Of a stretch of 64,000 nucleotides of DNA, positions 1 through 14,429 are shown piece after piece. Below the pieces are notes generated by a model. It was not told where the DNA came from. It saw only the letters and a program-made list of their open reading frames with translations, and did not search any database. How positions within the stretch are numbered: the first letter of the stretch is position 1; each line of letters begins with the position of its first letter. The stretch spans positions 48,088,771 through 48,152,770 of the forward strand of contig CM066737.1 in assembly GCA_033961575.1 (NCBI GenBank), written 5' to 3'. The stretch is from Aselliscus stoliczkanus (taxonomy: Eukaryota; Chordata; Mammalia; Chiroptera; Hipposideridae). The translations under genes were made by a program, and so were the position numbers.

Positions 1-1106
1 ATAGACTGGGGTTTATGGCAAAAGCCTGTGAGCACCTCCCAGTGACAACTGCACCCCTTGCACAGGAGTAAGCTAGAGAGAGGGGACAGGCTGAAGGCAA
101 AATTAAAGTCAGTTCACCATCTGTGATTAATTTAAAGGTTTGGGTGGGTCAAAGGCTTCCAAGTACTGATTAAAAATGTTTCCCATTGTGACTTGGGACA
201 CAGGAGACAGGTCATGACTCTCTGTCAATGATTCCATTGCATTCAGACACATGGAACTCCTGTGCCTTTTCTTTGTAAAGTCAACATCTGCTGCTTTAGC
301 ACTTTCAAACCTTAAGAGTGGCTTTTATTTTCTGATGAACACTATCAGAGAAATAGGAAAGAGAAAGAAAATAAGCACACATTAGGAAATTTGTTAGGTT
401 CCAGAAATGGTCATGGGGGTTGCCCTGGTCTCAGAGTCTTATACCTTGTCCATCTCCTCTCCCACTTATAGAGAGTTCCACTCACAGCAATGACCCCAAG
501 GTTTTGAGATATTCTTAGTCATTAAACTAAGATACACTTTTTTCCCTTTAACTCTATAAACTAAGGCAGTCAGACATTGGTGGACTCAGACATTCTAGAA
601 ATATGTTCATTAACAAAGGCCAGGAAACAAACAAACAAACAAACAAAAAACAGTTTTTCTGCTTGACCCCAAGTTGTACAAATAGAGAGAGGGAAAAACA
701 ATGCTATCTAGCCTACCTCCATTATTTGCCTCTAGCAGAATTTCCAAAGATACTGAGTTTCAAATAGCCACAGTTCAGGGAAATGATAATAGACACCAAA
801 ATGGGATATACGATTTAATGAGTTTTGGAAATACTAGGACAAATTTCTTTGCTGTAGGACTTCTCAGATACTTTCCATTGTGAATATACAATGTAGAGAG
901 AGGTTTTACCAAATGTATTGGCCAGGATGAGGTTCCAATGAACAGAGTGTGGAAAATATTGGCTTACTCTTTGCCCATTTTGCAGCACCCACCTCCCTCC
1001 ACTAGGCCACACCCCTGCCTCTCTTTTCAGAACTCAGGGAAAAATTTTGGATGGGGAAACCAGACCAATATGAAAGGAAAAAGAGGACTAAATGGGTTGA
1101 CAAAGA
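1..1106. other. TRPC5 intron, unassigned
   Basis: No exon or identifiable transposon was found. The only structure I see is a short AAAC-type simple repeat at about 625-650. Open frames here are short and have no family resemblance. Confidence 0.5.
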
Positions 1107-1118
1107 AACAGTGTTCTT

Positions 1119-1233
1119 GGGCCAGCCGAGTTGCACGGTGGTTAAGTGCTGGCTTGGGAATCCAGTGGCCCCGGTTCAGGTCCCACATATGAGGGAGGGC
1201 CAGTGACACTGCCCCCCACCCCCACAAAAAAGT
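1119..1233 (+). repeat. tRNA-derived SINE, type A
   Basis: The head begins gggccagccgag, with the arm ctggc...ccag and a B-box-like ggttcaggtcc. TSDs aacagtgttctt (1107-1118) and aacagtgatctt (1234-1245) differ at one base. Confidence 0.85.
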
Positions 1234-1245
1234 AACAGTGATCTT

Positions 1246-1747
1246 TCAGTTAAGCCAACCCTGAATGTGTAACAGCAACTGGTCACCTTGCTAGTGCCTC
1301 TGGACTAGGAACTGCTTTCCTGCACAACTCTAGAGACAGAATTCACATCAACCAGTTTTTAATAGAAAGAGCAATTTTGTAGTGGCTTAAGAACCAGAAG
1401 ATTGCATTTGTTCCCATCAACGTCTTTGACAGAATTGAACAGGTCCCTGCCAATTATCCTTTCATGTGAACTCTGCTGATGAAGTTTACGAAATGCTTCC
1501 TTGCAAGTTTGTAGTGATTATTAACACCCCTGTTGCCAACTGACATTTTGCTCCCATCACTTGCCCAGCAAGGACAATTGACAAGAATGGGCACCTGTCG
1601 TACATGAAATTATATCTTAGGGCATCAGGTGTGAAGAAGCATCATCGTGCTGTGGCCAAATTAGCAGTAATGTTAGCTCAGCTTTCCTCTAGATGTTTTT
1701 TTTTTTTTCCTCCATACAGGTCTGACTCTGATTTATGTTTCCTTTAA
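1246..1747. other. TRPC5 intron, unassigned
   Basis: Non-coding, AT-rich. I recognise nothing in it. Confidence 0.4.
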
Positions 1748-1755
1748 AATTACTC

Positions 1756-1872
1756 GGGCTGGCCGAGTGGCGCAGTGGTTAAGTGCTGGCTTGGGACGCC
1801 AGGGGCCCCAGTTCGGGTCTCACATATGAGGGCCAGTGACACTGCCCTCAAAAAAATAAAAAAATAAAATAT
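1756..1872 (+). repeat. tRNA-derived SINE, type A
   Basis: The copy has a typical head and an aaaaataaaa tail. TSD aattactc is present at 1748-1755 and at 1873-1880. Confidence 0.87.
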
Positions 1873-2077
1873 AATTACTCAACTCAGGCATTTATAAAAC
1901 ATATTAAAACACACACTACTCAGTCAGAGCATCAGAAAGATTCAGCTTTTAGAGAAGGAGGAAGTAAGCTTTTTTGTATACCTGACAGAAAGTGTAGCAT
2001 CTGTTTATTGTCATCTTTTCCTTCTAATTCTCCAGAGATGCCATTGCTATCCTTCAGCTTAAAAGAGGAAAAATATT

Positions 2078-2279
2078 AGCCGGCCGAGTGGCGCGGTGGT
2101 TAAGCACTGGCTTGGGAAGCCAGCAGCCTGTGTTCGGTTCCCACATATGAGAGCCAGTGACACTACCCTCAAAAAAAAAAAAAAAAAAAAGAGTGCGAGC
2201 TGAGTTCTGAGCAACAGCAGTTCCATGAGCTGCTGCTAAGCTGCCGACAGGTGGCAGGATGGCTCAGCTAAAAAAAAAA
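2078..2279 (+). repeat. Chimeric SINE: type A head plus type B 3' end
   Basis: A complete type A unit with a 20-bp A run (2078-2190) is joined directly to the 3' two thirds of a type B unit (gagtgcgagctgag... to ggctcagct). A single 17-bp TSD, aaaagaggaaaaatatt, flanks the whole (2061-2077 and 2280-2296), so it entered as one piece or arose by later rearrangement inside one insertion. Confidence 0.85.
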
Positions 2280-2599
2280 AAAAGAGGAAAAATATTTTTT
2301 TTCCCTGGGCACACAATTCAAGTGAACTTCATTGTCCTTGGTGACAACCACATGACAGTATTATTGACGGTTCAAATTCAGTATTCCATACTGGGAGTAC
2401 CTGGCCTTCAACTACTGTCGAGAGAAGCAATTGGGAGGATTCATCATTCTGAGAGCAGAAGACTTGTGAGAGAAAAAGGGTGGAAGTGGCAAGAAGCTAA
2501 CTCACCAGTCCTGCATTTCCTTCTGAGGTCCTGGCCCTTGTCTCCAAATGTCTCCTGAATATACCTAGCTGTGCCACAGGCTTCTCAAACAAAAAAAAT

Positions 2600-2798
2600 G
2601 TGCACAGCTAAATTCCTCATCTCCATATCCCCACCCCAAATCTATTTCCCTTTAATTCCTCATCTTATCAAGTCACACCAGCCAGAATCCTACAAGTCAT
2701 CTGGGACTCTCATGAAACACAATCTCAGCACATCCAGTCTTTCACACAGCCTTTCAGCCCTGTCTGTTCTACTTCCTAAATATCTCTTGGATCCACCC

Positions 2799-2844
<46 letters not shown>

Positions 2845-3480
2845 CACAGCACTGTCTTGGTTCATGCCTAAATCATCTCCCCTGAGAACTTCTGCATGCT
2901 TAACTGGTCTCTGAGCCTTCAGTCTTATCTCCCCTCCAAACAGTTTCCCACCTGTCATGCAGAAGTTTCATTCTACAATAAGTACTATTGTTAGCCTGTA
3001 ACCACCCTGGTTCCATGCTCACCAAGTATCTGAATCTTCTCCAGTATAAAATCCACCTCTTTACTATAGCACATAGGGTTTGGTTATCTGGACCGCCTCT
3101 CCCCCTCCAGACTCTCACTCCTCTCCTACATAGCCAGTAGCTTGCTCATTCTCAACTAGAGGGAAGCGTCTCAACCCTACAGACCTTTGCATATCACATG
3201 CCAATGTCTCTGCCTGCAAGGCCTATCTGCTCCTGGCCAGCCTGGAAAACTCTTCCCCATCCTTCAATACTCTGCCAAAGTGTTACCTGCTCTTTTAAGC
3301 ATTTTCTTACTTACTCTGACCCTGCTCTCACTAACAGGCTCTTTCTGTGTTTCCCATGGCATTCTAAGCACATATACATTACAACAGATAACCTGTTGTA
3401 TTTTAGTCATTTGTCTCTCTCACCCACCAGACTGGGACCCCCACCTTAGTAAGCCTTGTACCTATCATAGAGGAGACTAA
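2600..3480 (+). repeat. Probable L2-type LINE fragment
   Basis: The phrases around 3190-3470 (cagcctggaaaactcttcccc, tctgccaaagtgttacct, agactgggac) resemble the 3' region of L2 that I remember, in a diverged state. A CA microsatellite sits inside. Low certainty about the limits. Confidence 0.4.
2802..2842. repeat. (CA)n microsatellite
   Basis: About 20 uninterrupted CA units. Confidence 0.95.
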
Positions 3481-3529
3481 GACATAAAGGTGCTCAACAT
3501 GCCAATTGAACCATTAAGTGTGTAAAAAT

Positions 3530-3905
3530 GAATGAAGTCCAGTAGAAATCCTATCTTTAATTTTAGAAGATTCACTTCTGCTTCTGCCCCCCATGCCCCA
3601 TATGGCTGAAGTATCTGGCCAGCTTTGTCACTCTGCTGATCCACTTTGAACTTGCTGTCAGTAAAAACTCTTAGCCTTTCTCCTACCTCCCTCATCCTGT
3701 ACTTGGGCACTTGGCCTGAGAGAAAAGCTCTACATTGATCCCTATTAAACTTCACCTTGTTAGTTCTAGCACATTGCTCTAGGCTGTTATAGTCTTCCTG
3801 AAAATTTGTCCTGTCACCTAATCTATTAGCCAACACTCCCAGTCTTGTGACATCTAAAAATCTAAGAAGCTTGTCATCTATTCTCATCAAAAGTATTGAT
3901 AAAAC
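3530..3905. repeat. Possible ancient CR1/L3-like repeat
   Basis: The text around 3740-3900 (ctattaaacttcaccttgt, tcttgtgacatct, attgataaaactgtcagacag) recalls the 3' region of CR1-clade LINEs. The 137-codon open frame on the - strand across it has no recognisable domain and is probably chance. Confidence 0.3.
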
Positions 3906-4149
3906 TGTCAGACAGGCTTGGTATTCAGTGGTTTGAATATTGGGCAGCTACCTATTAAAATGATAACATATGAAGACTGTATATATGCAAAATGTGTAAG
4001 TTTTAAAAGCACAAAAATTGTATACACTTGAATACTATTATGTACAACTAGATATGCAAATGGATGACAATCTATAAAGACAATAAAGAAAGGTAAAACA
4101 AGGTTGTATTTCAGTGCAAGGTTAATAATACTCATAAAAACAACTATTA

Positions 4150-4385
4150 TTAAACTGAGTGCTAGGCCCTAGCACTAATTACAAAATGAGCTTTACATGA
4201 ATTAACTCATTTAATCCTCACAACTATGCCATCAAATAGGCACTATTATTATTACACATTTTACAAATGGAGAAATTAGGGGACAAAGCAGCTAAGCAGG
4301 CTGCTCCCAGTCATATAAATGATAAGTGGCAGAGTCAGGATTTCAATCCAGGTATACAAACTCCAGTCTGAGCTTTTATCCAGGG
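4150..4385 (-). repeat. MIR SINE fragment
   Basis: Reads as a reverse MIR: actcatttaatcctcacaac, cattttacaaatggagaaa and gtggcagagtcaggatttc are the conserved MIR phrases. Confidence 0.7.
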
Positions 4386-4984
4386 ATGCAGGTATAAGAC
4401 CGGTTTTGTAAAATTTGTTATGTAAAGTTGCAATAATCACAAATATATGTAAAGCTAAATAGCACAGAGCCATGACCTAGGCAGGTCACTTGGGGCCTTC
4501 TTCTAGACTATCACCATTAATTTGTGGCTATTCATATTTAATCAGTGGTGATTTCTCTACCTAACATTCAGTCCTTATTTTCCCAATTTATTTACATGGA
4601 TACAAACTCAGTCCTCAACAAAGGCTCATCTCTTTGATTTTCTGATAAGATATTAAATATCCTTGTTGATTGTCTCCAGCTTTTCCCACTGATTTCAGTT
4701 CATAGCCTTTTTGTTACTGTCACCACAGAATGGTGCCATTCATTTATACTTTCCTTAGTTAGTTGCTTCTCCGGTCATCTTTATTACAGATTTATTTTTT
4801 AAAAATTTATTCAGCAACTTCTATGTATCAGGCAATGAAGATATTGAGTAAGATGGCATCCTTATCCTCAAGAAGTCCTTGCCTAATGGAAAACACAAGT
4901 AAACAATTAGAAAAGCTGCCATTTTAATGCTCACCATATGCCAAGCACTGTGCTAAGTGAGCTATATACAATATCTTATGTAAT

Positions 4985-5560
4985 AGAGTAAGGTGGTTAA
5001 GTATATGGGCTCTAGAGTCAGAAGAGCTAGGTGCAAACCCTACTTCTGCCACTTTTGCCTGTGTGAGCACTCTGTACCTCAGATTCTCATCTGAAAACAT
5101 GGAAGAAAAATAGTAGCTACTTCATAAGGTTATTCTGAGACTCAAATATTATAATACAGATTTTCAGATTCCACATATGAGTGAGATCATATGGTATTTG
5201 TCTTTCTCTGACTGACTTATTTCACTTAACATAATAGTCTCTAGGTCCATCTATATCATTGCAAATGGTACGATTTCATTCTTCTTTATAGTGGAGTAAT
5301 ACTCCATTGTATAAATATACTACAGTGTGGAAGAGAGTCAGAGGAGGAGTAATAGATAGATATGATATGGGGGGGGAGTGGGGTGGCGAATTGTGGGGGG
5401 AGTTGTCACTTTGAGGGGTAAAATGTATAACTATTGCACTGTGTTGTACACCTGAAACTAATTAAAAATAAATAAATAAACTAAAAAAAAAATTATAATA
5501 CATGCAAAACAGCACAGTGCCTGGAACATAGTAAGAGAACAATAAATATTAACAATTAGT
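4985..5560 (+). repeat. MIR SINE split by an L1 insertion
   Basis: The 5' part (ggctctagagtcagaagagctaggt ... to 5158) and the 3' part (5503-5560, agcacagtgcctggaacatagtaa) are two halves of one MIR. The L1 at 5159-5491 sits between them with an 11-bp TSD. Confidence 0.75.
5159..5491 (+). mobile_element. L1 3' end with inverted 5' part (twin priming)
   Basis: 5160-5325 reads as an L1 3' UTR in reverse (cacatatgagtgagatcatatgg) while 5326-5490 reads forward to gtgttgtacacctgaaac and an A-rich tail. The TSD attataataca lies at 5148-5158 and 5492-5502. This is the classic product of twin priming during L1 reverse transcription. Confidence 0.85.
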
Positions 5561-5732
5561 AGTTATCCTATCAATAACCATTTTAGAGATCAGGAAACTT
5601 GAAGTTTAAAGAGGCTATGTAACTTTCCCAAAGTCAAGTAGTTCATAATGATAATGTATATAAAAGTTTCTAGTATGCTTTTATAGTACTCAGTAATTAT
5701 TAGTTAAAATAACATTAAAAATAATCCACATA

Positions 5733-5833
5733 GGCCGGCCGAGTGGTGTGGTGGTTAAGCGCTAGCTTGGGAAGCCAGCGGCCCCAGTTCAGTCCCACGT
5801 ATGAGGGCCAGCGACACTGCCTTCAAAAAAAAA
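5733..5833 (+). repeat. tRNA-derived SINE, type A
   Basis: Starts ggccggccgagtgg, ends in an A run. TSD aataatccacata at 5720-5732 and 5834-5846. Confidence 0.9.
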
Positions 5834-5846
5834 AATAATCCACATA

Positions 5847-6841
<995 letters not shown>

Positions 6842-6855
6842 AGTAGTTAGATTGA

Positions 6856-7920
6856 ATTATTTATTTCCAAAGCAACTCAGTTTGCACTCTTATTCCATTG
6901 AATCTTGGTAATCTAGAGAAAGATATTCTACTTAATAGAATTTTCTAGTTTCTTGTTAAAAATATTTTTAAATCTCTGAATCCATTTTCTTGACTTAGTA
7001 AGGAAAGTTCAAGAGGTATGAGTACAGTTTGGCTACAACATGTCACCCCACTAATCTCCAGGGGAGATTGAGCTGATCTATGCAGGAGAGCCTTATCTCC
7101 CTCTTCACAGAAATCATCTCCTTCCCCAAAATGAGCACTCCATTGGCAAGGACAACCTTTTCAAACAGAGTGACTATTTTTTAATCAAGGATATATGAGT
7201 AAGTGTACTTCACTGTGAAACACTCTGAAGTAGAGTCCATTGCTGAATATTTTTTGACCATCATATTACCATTTGAATCAGCAATATTTATTACTCTAAA
7301 GTGGAAATTTGGAATACAGGATCACTCTGGACGCTGCCCTGTTTTTTGATGCCAAAGTAAATATCTAACCTTAGCTTATTTTCTTATGATTTGCCTATCA
7401 TTTCTACAAGTGGAGTATTAACCAAGGAGTTCTGGCTACCTGAGGTCCTATTTAGTTGGGTATCAGTGAGTTTGGATGTTATATCACCCCCATGGGTCTG
7501 TCTGTTGCTCAAAGTTTTGCTGCAGCATAGAAGCACAGAATGAAAAGACCTGAGTCTTATCTTCCTTCATAGGTGCTATTTCTCAGGTTTGGTTTGCTAC
7601 TGAAGAGTCCTTTAGTAGACCACATGTGGTCCATATCTCATAAATATTATTGGTGATAGTGAATATCTGTGATCCATTTCCACTTAAGGACATATATCTC
7701 AAAGAGGAATGGGTTCATGTTGAAGTGGAAGACTTTTGAGATATATATGGAAGAATTTCCTTACCATAAATGGCAAATAAATACATTCTTCTAGGTGGGT
7801 TTGTAGGATTTCTTTCATTGGAGAGTTTTAAAAATCAGGATATAAAATTATCTACTAGGATGGTTAAGATCTCAGGTGCTTAGGTGGGGGAGAAGGGAGG
7901 GAACCACGGTGAAAAAAATA
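6856..7920. other. TRPC5 intron, unassigned
   Basis: About 1 kb of non-coding sequence in which I recognise no exon, RNA gene or repeat family. Confidence 0.4.
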
Positions 7921-10822
7921 TATTCGGAGTTAGAAGACCAGGGATTCTAGCCTGGTTCTGTTGTTTATAACTGCATGACCTTGAGTAACTTTCCCCTTTG
8001 TGGCCTGTTTCTTCATCCAATAATTGAAGGGGTTGGGATGGATGGTCTTTTCCCCCCAGCTTTATTGAGATATAATTGACATACACTCATGTGTCACATA
8101 ATGACATATTGGTCAACAATGGACCACGTATACAATGGTGGTCCCATACGATTATAATAGAGCTGAATTTCCTGCAGGAAATGGAATGAGATGTGGTTCA
8201 GGAGAAATTTTTTATTTTCTCTGATGGGAACAATATATGTGGGACTTGGCAGTAGATTCCCTCTCACTCACAGCACCTCAGTTTTGACTCCACAGATTAT
8301 ATCCCCATCAGTCAGACACTGACCTGTTTCAATACAGAGGAGCCTGTCCCCTCCAGCACTACATATTCAGAGGTGTTCCAGCCCTCCCAGATCTAGCTTG
8401 ATGTCCTTCAGAGTGCATTGCTGTAAATGCTCTGTTGAGAACCTAAGATTCTGTACAAGGACACAGGTCCACAGGAGCTACCTTAATACGTATTAAGTGC
8501 TACTGTCACTTTTGTAAAAGCTTTCTGTGCTAGTGTGGAGCCAGCTTGTCCCTGTACTTTGGGAATATTTTCAGGATGTAATGATGTAAAGCAAAGGTAA
8601 GTTTTATTTCTTCCATCAATTTAATGCCAGAGAGATCCCTTTGTTTTCGCTAGGGTAAATGGAACCAAAATCAAATTTGCAAGGTAAAACTATCGAGTCC
8701 TCAATTTTACACCCTCTCCATGTTAAACACTTTATTTTTAAATGAATACCATAAGGCTTCTTAATCTGATTACTGCTCCAACATGCAGTGGCGAATAACA
8801 AATAGTCATTACAATCCCTGTGTTCCTTTTTCTCTCCATCTTGATTTCTTCCTACTGATCATCAAACCACCTTCCACTCCCTCTTGACAGTCACTATAAT
8901 GCTGATCTATGCATTACCCAGCCAGTTTCTCTTCAATATAACCAATCAGTCCAGCCCCCATCTCTGTTCATTGAGCAGCATTGATAGCTTCAATGTTCTA
9001 TTTCTGACCCTGTCAGAAGGAAACAGGGGAGGGCTTGTAGGACAGTGTTTACAGTCTACAGTAGTGTACAGTCATGTCCTAGGCCTTCAGATTCACTCAG
9101 CACTCACTCACTAACACCCAGAATAACTTCCAGTCCTGCAACCTCTATTGATGGTAAGTGCCCTGTAGAGGTACACCAGTTTTTAAATTTTTAAAAAAAA
9201 TCTTTTATTGTGAAATGAACATTTTTAAAAAAATTAGTTTCAGGTGTACAACACAGTGCAATAGTCATACTTTTTACCCCTCTAAGTGACAACCCCCCTT
9301 CCCCAGTTAGTCACCCCAATCGCCCCCCCATATCATACTATCTATTACAATTCCTTTGACTCCCTTCCACAGTATAATTCACATCCCATGACTATCTATA
9401 TGTTCAATAACAATTGGCATACAATATTATACAACATCAGCTTCAGGTGCACAGTGCAGTGATCATGCCTCTACTCCATCCATGAAGTGGTCTCCCTAAC
9501 AAGACATGTGACCATCTGACACCCCACAAAATATTTACAACATTATTATATTCCCCAAACTGTCTTTCATATCCCTGTGGCAATATTGTAGTTACCTTTT
9601 TATGCTATCTAATCCCTTCCCCTTCTCCCTCATCCTCACCCCTCTCCCAACTAGCAACCATCATTTTTCCTCTATATCTATGAGTCTGTTTCTGTTTGCT
9701 CGTTCTTCAGTTTTTCAGATTCCACATATAAGTGAGATCATATCATATTGTCTTTCTCCGACAGACTTATTTCACTTAACAGAATAGTCTCTAGGTCCAT
9801 CCATATCATTGCAAATGGTACGATTTCATCCTTCTTTATAGCGGAATAATACTACATTGTATAAATGTATTACAGTTTCTTAATCTAGTTGTCTACCGAT
9901 GGGCATTTTGGTTGTTTCCAAGTCTTGGCTATTGTAAATAGATTGCAATAAACATAGGGTGCATACATTTTTTGAATTACTGTCTTGGATTCTTCTAGGT
10001 AGATACCCAAGAGTGGAATTGCTGGGTCATAAGGTAGTTCCATTTCCGGTTTTTTGAGATACCCCCCAAACCAATTTCCATAATGGCTGCACTAACCTGC
10101 AGTCCCACCAACAGTGCACCAGGATTCCCTTTTCTCCACAACCTCGCCAGCACTTGTTCTTTGTTGATTTATTGATGATAGCCATTCTGACCGGAGTGAG
10201 GAGGTATCTCATTGTGGTTTTTATTTGCATTTCTCTGATGATTAGTGAGGTTGAACATTTTTTCATATGGCTGTTGGCCATCTGTATGTCCTCTTTAGAG
10301 AAATGCCTCTTCATATCCTCTGCCCACTTTTTAATTGGGTTGTTTGTTTATTGGTGTTGAGTTTCATGAGTGTTTCATAAGTTTTGGATATTAACTCCTT
10401 ATCAGATATATCGTTGGCAAATATCTTCTCTCATTCAGTAGGATGCCTTTTTGTTTTATTGATGATTTCCTTTGCTGTAAAAAAACTTTTAAGTTTGATG
10501 TAATCCCATATGTTCATTTTTTCTTTTATTTCCCTAGCCCAAGGGGATATATCAGTAAAAATATTACTCAGGGTAATGTCTGTAAATTTAAACCCAATGT
10601 TTTCTTCTAGGAGTTTTATGGTTTCAGGTCTTACATTTAAGTCTTTAATCCATTTTGAGATTGTTCTCATATATGGTGTAAGTAGGTGGCCCGTTTTCAT
10701 TTTTTTGCACGTGTCAGTCCAATTTTTGCAGCACCATTTATTAAATAGACTATCTTTACTCCAATTTAAATTCTTGCTTCCATTGTCATAGATTAAATGA
10801 CCATATATAATGGATTTATTCA

Positions 10823-11017
<195 letters not shown>

Positions 11018-11329
11018 TTAGCGTGATGCCTCCCACTTTGTTCTTATTTCTAAAGATTGCAGTGGCTACCTGGGGTCTTTTGTGGTTCCATATAAATTTT
11101 AGGATTATATGTTCTATTTCTCAGAAAAATGTCCTTGGTGGTTTGACTGCAATTGCATTGAATCTATATATTGCCTTAGGTAGTATTGACATTTTAACTA
11201 TATTAATTCTTCCTATCCATGAACATGGTATGTGTTTCCATTGATTTGTATCTTCTTTGATTTCTGTCTTCAGTGTCTCATGATTTTCTGAGTACAGGTC
11301 TTTTACTTTTTTAGTTAAATTGATTCCTA

Positions 11330-11433
11330 GAGGGCCGGCTGAGTGGCGCGGTGGTTAAGCACTGGCTTGGGACTCTGGGGTCTCCCGTTCGGGTCCCACA
11401 TATGAGGGCCATTGACACTGCCCTCAAAAAAAA
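11330..11433 (+). repeat. tRNA-derived SINE, type A, inside the nested L1
   Basis: TSD aaattgattccta-type, at 11318-11329 and 11434-11445. Innermost layer of the stack. Confidence 0.88.
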
Positions 11434-12100
11434 AATTGATTCCTACATATTTTATTGTTTTTCCAGCCATTGTAAAAGGGATTGGTTTCCTGATTTCTTC
11501 TTCTGATAGTTTATTATTGGTGTATACAAATGCAACTGATTTTTGAATATTAATTTTGTATCCTGCTACCTTACCAAATTCATTTACTAGTTCTAGCAGT
11601 TTTTTGGTGGGGTCTTTCGGATTCTCTATGTATAGTATCATGTCATCTGCATATAATGACAATTTTACTTCTTCCTTTCCAATTTAGATGCCTTTTATTT
11701 CATTTTCTTGTCTGATTGCTGTGGCTAGAACTTCCAGAACTATGTTAAATAGAAGTGGTGAAAGCGGGCAGCCTTGTCTTGTTCCTGATCTTAAGGGGAA
11801 AGCTTTTAGCTTTTCCCCATTGAGTATGTTTGCTGTGGGCTTATCATATATGGCCTTTATTATGTTGAGATATGATCCCACTGTTCCCACTTTGCTAAGA
11901 GTTTTTATCATAAATGGCTGCTGGATTTTCTCAAATGCTTTTTCTGCATCTATTGATATGATCATATGATTTTTATTTTTCATTTTGTTAATGTGATGTA
12001 TTACGTTAATTGATTTGCAGATATTGAACCAACCTTGCATACCAGGAATGAATCCCACTTGATCGTGGTGCATGATCTTTTTATTGTGATGCTGAATTCA

Positions 12101-12238
<138 letters not shown>

Positions 12239-13772
12239 CTATTTTTTGAAATAGTTTAAGGAGAATAGGTATTAATTATTTTTTGAATATTTTGTAAAAT
12301 TCTCCTGTGAAGCCATCTGATTCAGGACTTTTGTTTGTTGGAAGCTCGTTGATTACTGATTCAATTTCTTTGGCAGTAATCAGTCTGTTCAGCGTTTCTG
12401 TTTCATTTTGGTTCAGACTTGGTAGGTAGTATGCTTCTAGAAATTTATCTATTTCTTCCAGATTGTCGAATTTGTTGGCATACAGTTGCTTGTAGCATTT
12501 TCTTAAAATTTTCTGTATTTCTGTGGTATCTGTTGTCATTTCTCCTCTTTCATTTCTGATTTTATTAATTTGGGTCCTCTCTCTTTTTCTTGGTGCGTCT
12601 AGCTAAAGGTTTGTCGACTTGGTTTATCTTTTCAAAAAACCAACTCTTGGTTTCATTGACTTTTGTATTGTTTTGTATTGTCCTCTATTTCATTTATTTC
12701 TGCTCTGATCTTTATTATTTCCTTCCTTATACTCCCTTTGGGCTTGTTTTGCTGTTCTTTTTCCAGTTCCCTTAGGTGTAAAGATAGTCTGTTGATTTGA
12801 GATTTTTCTTCCTTCTTTAGGTAAGCCTGTACTGCTATGAACTTCCCTCTTGCGGATTTTGGGTCGTGGTGTTTTCATTTTCGTTTGTCTCGAGGTATCT
12901 TTTGATTTCTTCCTTGATCTCATTTTTGACACACTCGCTACTTAGTAGCATGTTATTCAGCCTCCATGTATTTGTGTGTTTTCCAGAATTGATCTTGTAA
13001 TTCATTTCTTTAAAATCTTTTATACCATATTTTAGTGTAGCTTTTCTATGTTTAGACATGTTTAGAAACACAAATACCATTGTGTAACAATTGCCTACTG
13101 TATTCAGTTCAGTAACATGCTGTACAAGTTTGTAGCCTAGGAGCGATAGGCTATACCATACAGCCTAGCTGAGTAGTAAGCTCTACCATCTAGGTCTGTG
13201 TGAATGCACTCTATGATATTTGCACAATGACGATATTGGCTAATGACATATTTCTCAGAACATATCCCCATTGTTAAGCGATGCATGGCTGTGCAACAAT
13301 GTGTATGTTTAATGTGTACAATGTGGTGATTTGATACATATATATCATGCAAAATGATTACCATAAGGTTAGTTAACACAACCATCATCTCGCATAAGTT
13401 ACCTTTTTTTGTGGTGAGAACATTTAAGATCTACTCTTAGTTACTTTGAAGAATATAACACAATATTGTTAACTACATTCATCATGCTGTACATCAGGTC
13501 CCCAGAGCTTATTCATCTTCTAACTAGAAGTCTGTACCCTTTGACCAATATCTCCATCATTTCCCCTAATCCTTAGCTGATGGCAACCACCATTCTACTC
13601 TCAGTTTCTATGAGTTCAGCTTTTTTAGATTCCACGTATAAGTGAGATCATACGGTATTTATCTTTGACTTATTTCACTTAGCATTATTTCACTTAGCAT
13701 AATGCCCTATAGTTTCATCATGTTATCAGAAATGGCAGGAACTCCTTCTTTCTCATGGCTGCATACTATTCC

Positions 13773-13774
<2 letters not shown>

Positions 13775-13809
<35 letters not shown>
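13775..13809. repeat. (GT)n microsatellite
   Basis: About 17 GT units within the old L1 3' region. Confidence 0.93.
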
Positions 13810-13810
<1 letters not shown>

Positions 13811-14379
13811 GTGTACACACACCACATTTTCTTTATACATTCATCCATCAATGGACAGTTAGGTTGTTTCCATATCTTGACTATTTTGAATAATGTGGCA
13901 TGGGAGTGCAGATATCACTTCAAGATAGTGATGTCATTTCCTGAAGATATATACCCAGAAGTATGATTGCTGGATCCTATGGTAGTTCTACTTTTAATTT
14001 TTTGAGGAACCTCCTTACTGTTTTCCATAGTGGCTGTACCAATTTACATTCCCAGCAACAGTGCAAAACAGTTTCCTTTTCTCCACATCTTCACCAATAC
14101 TTGTGATCCCTTACATTTTTGATAATAGCCATTCTGAAAGGTGTGAGATGGAATCTCATTGTGGTCTTAATTTGTATTTCCTTAATGATTAGTGATGTTG
14201 AGCATCTTTTCATGTACCTGTTGACCATCTGTAGGTGTGACTCAGTGGTTTTTAATATCCCTGCCAGTTCTAATATCTTGTGAGTCTGTGTGTCTATAGA
14301 TGAGTAGGATAGGCTCACAATGTTCTTTCTAGCTCTGAAATTCTGCCCATCTGTTGCTTTTGAAATGAAATAGAGATAA

Positions 14380-14380
<1 letters not shown>

Positions 14381-14427
<47 letters not shown>
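14381..14427. repeat. (TC)n microsatellite
   Basis: A tctc run with one interruption (tctttc) at about 14410. Confidence 0.93.
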
Positions 14428-14429
14428 AA

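Noticed and set aside
3477..3890. 137-codon open frame on the - strand
   Set aside because: No domain or splice context, and the sequence resembles an old CR1/L3-like repeat.
13702..13966. Frames with VCVCVC runs near 13.8 kb
   Set aside because: Translation of the GT microsatellite within the old L1.
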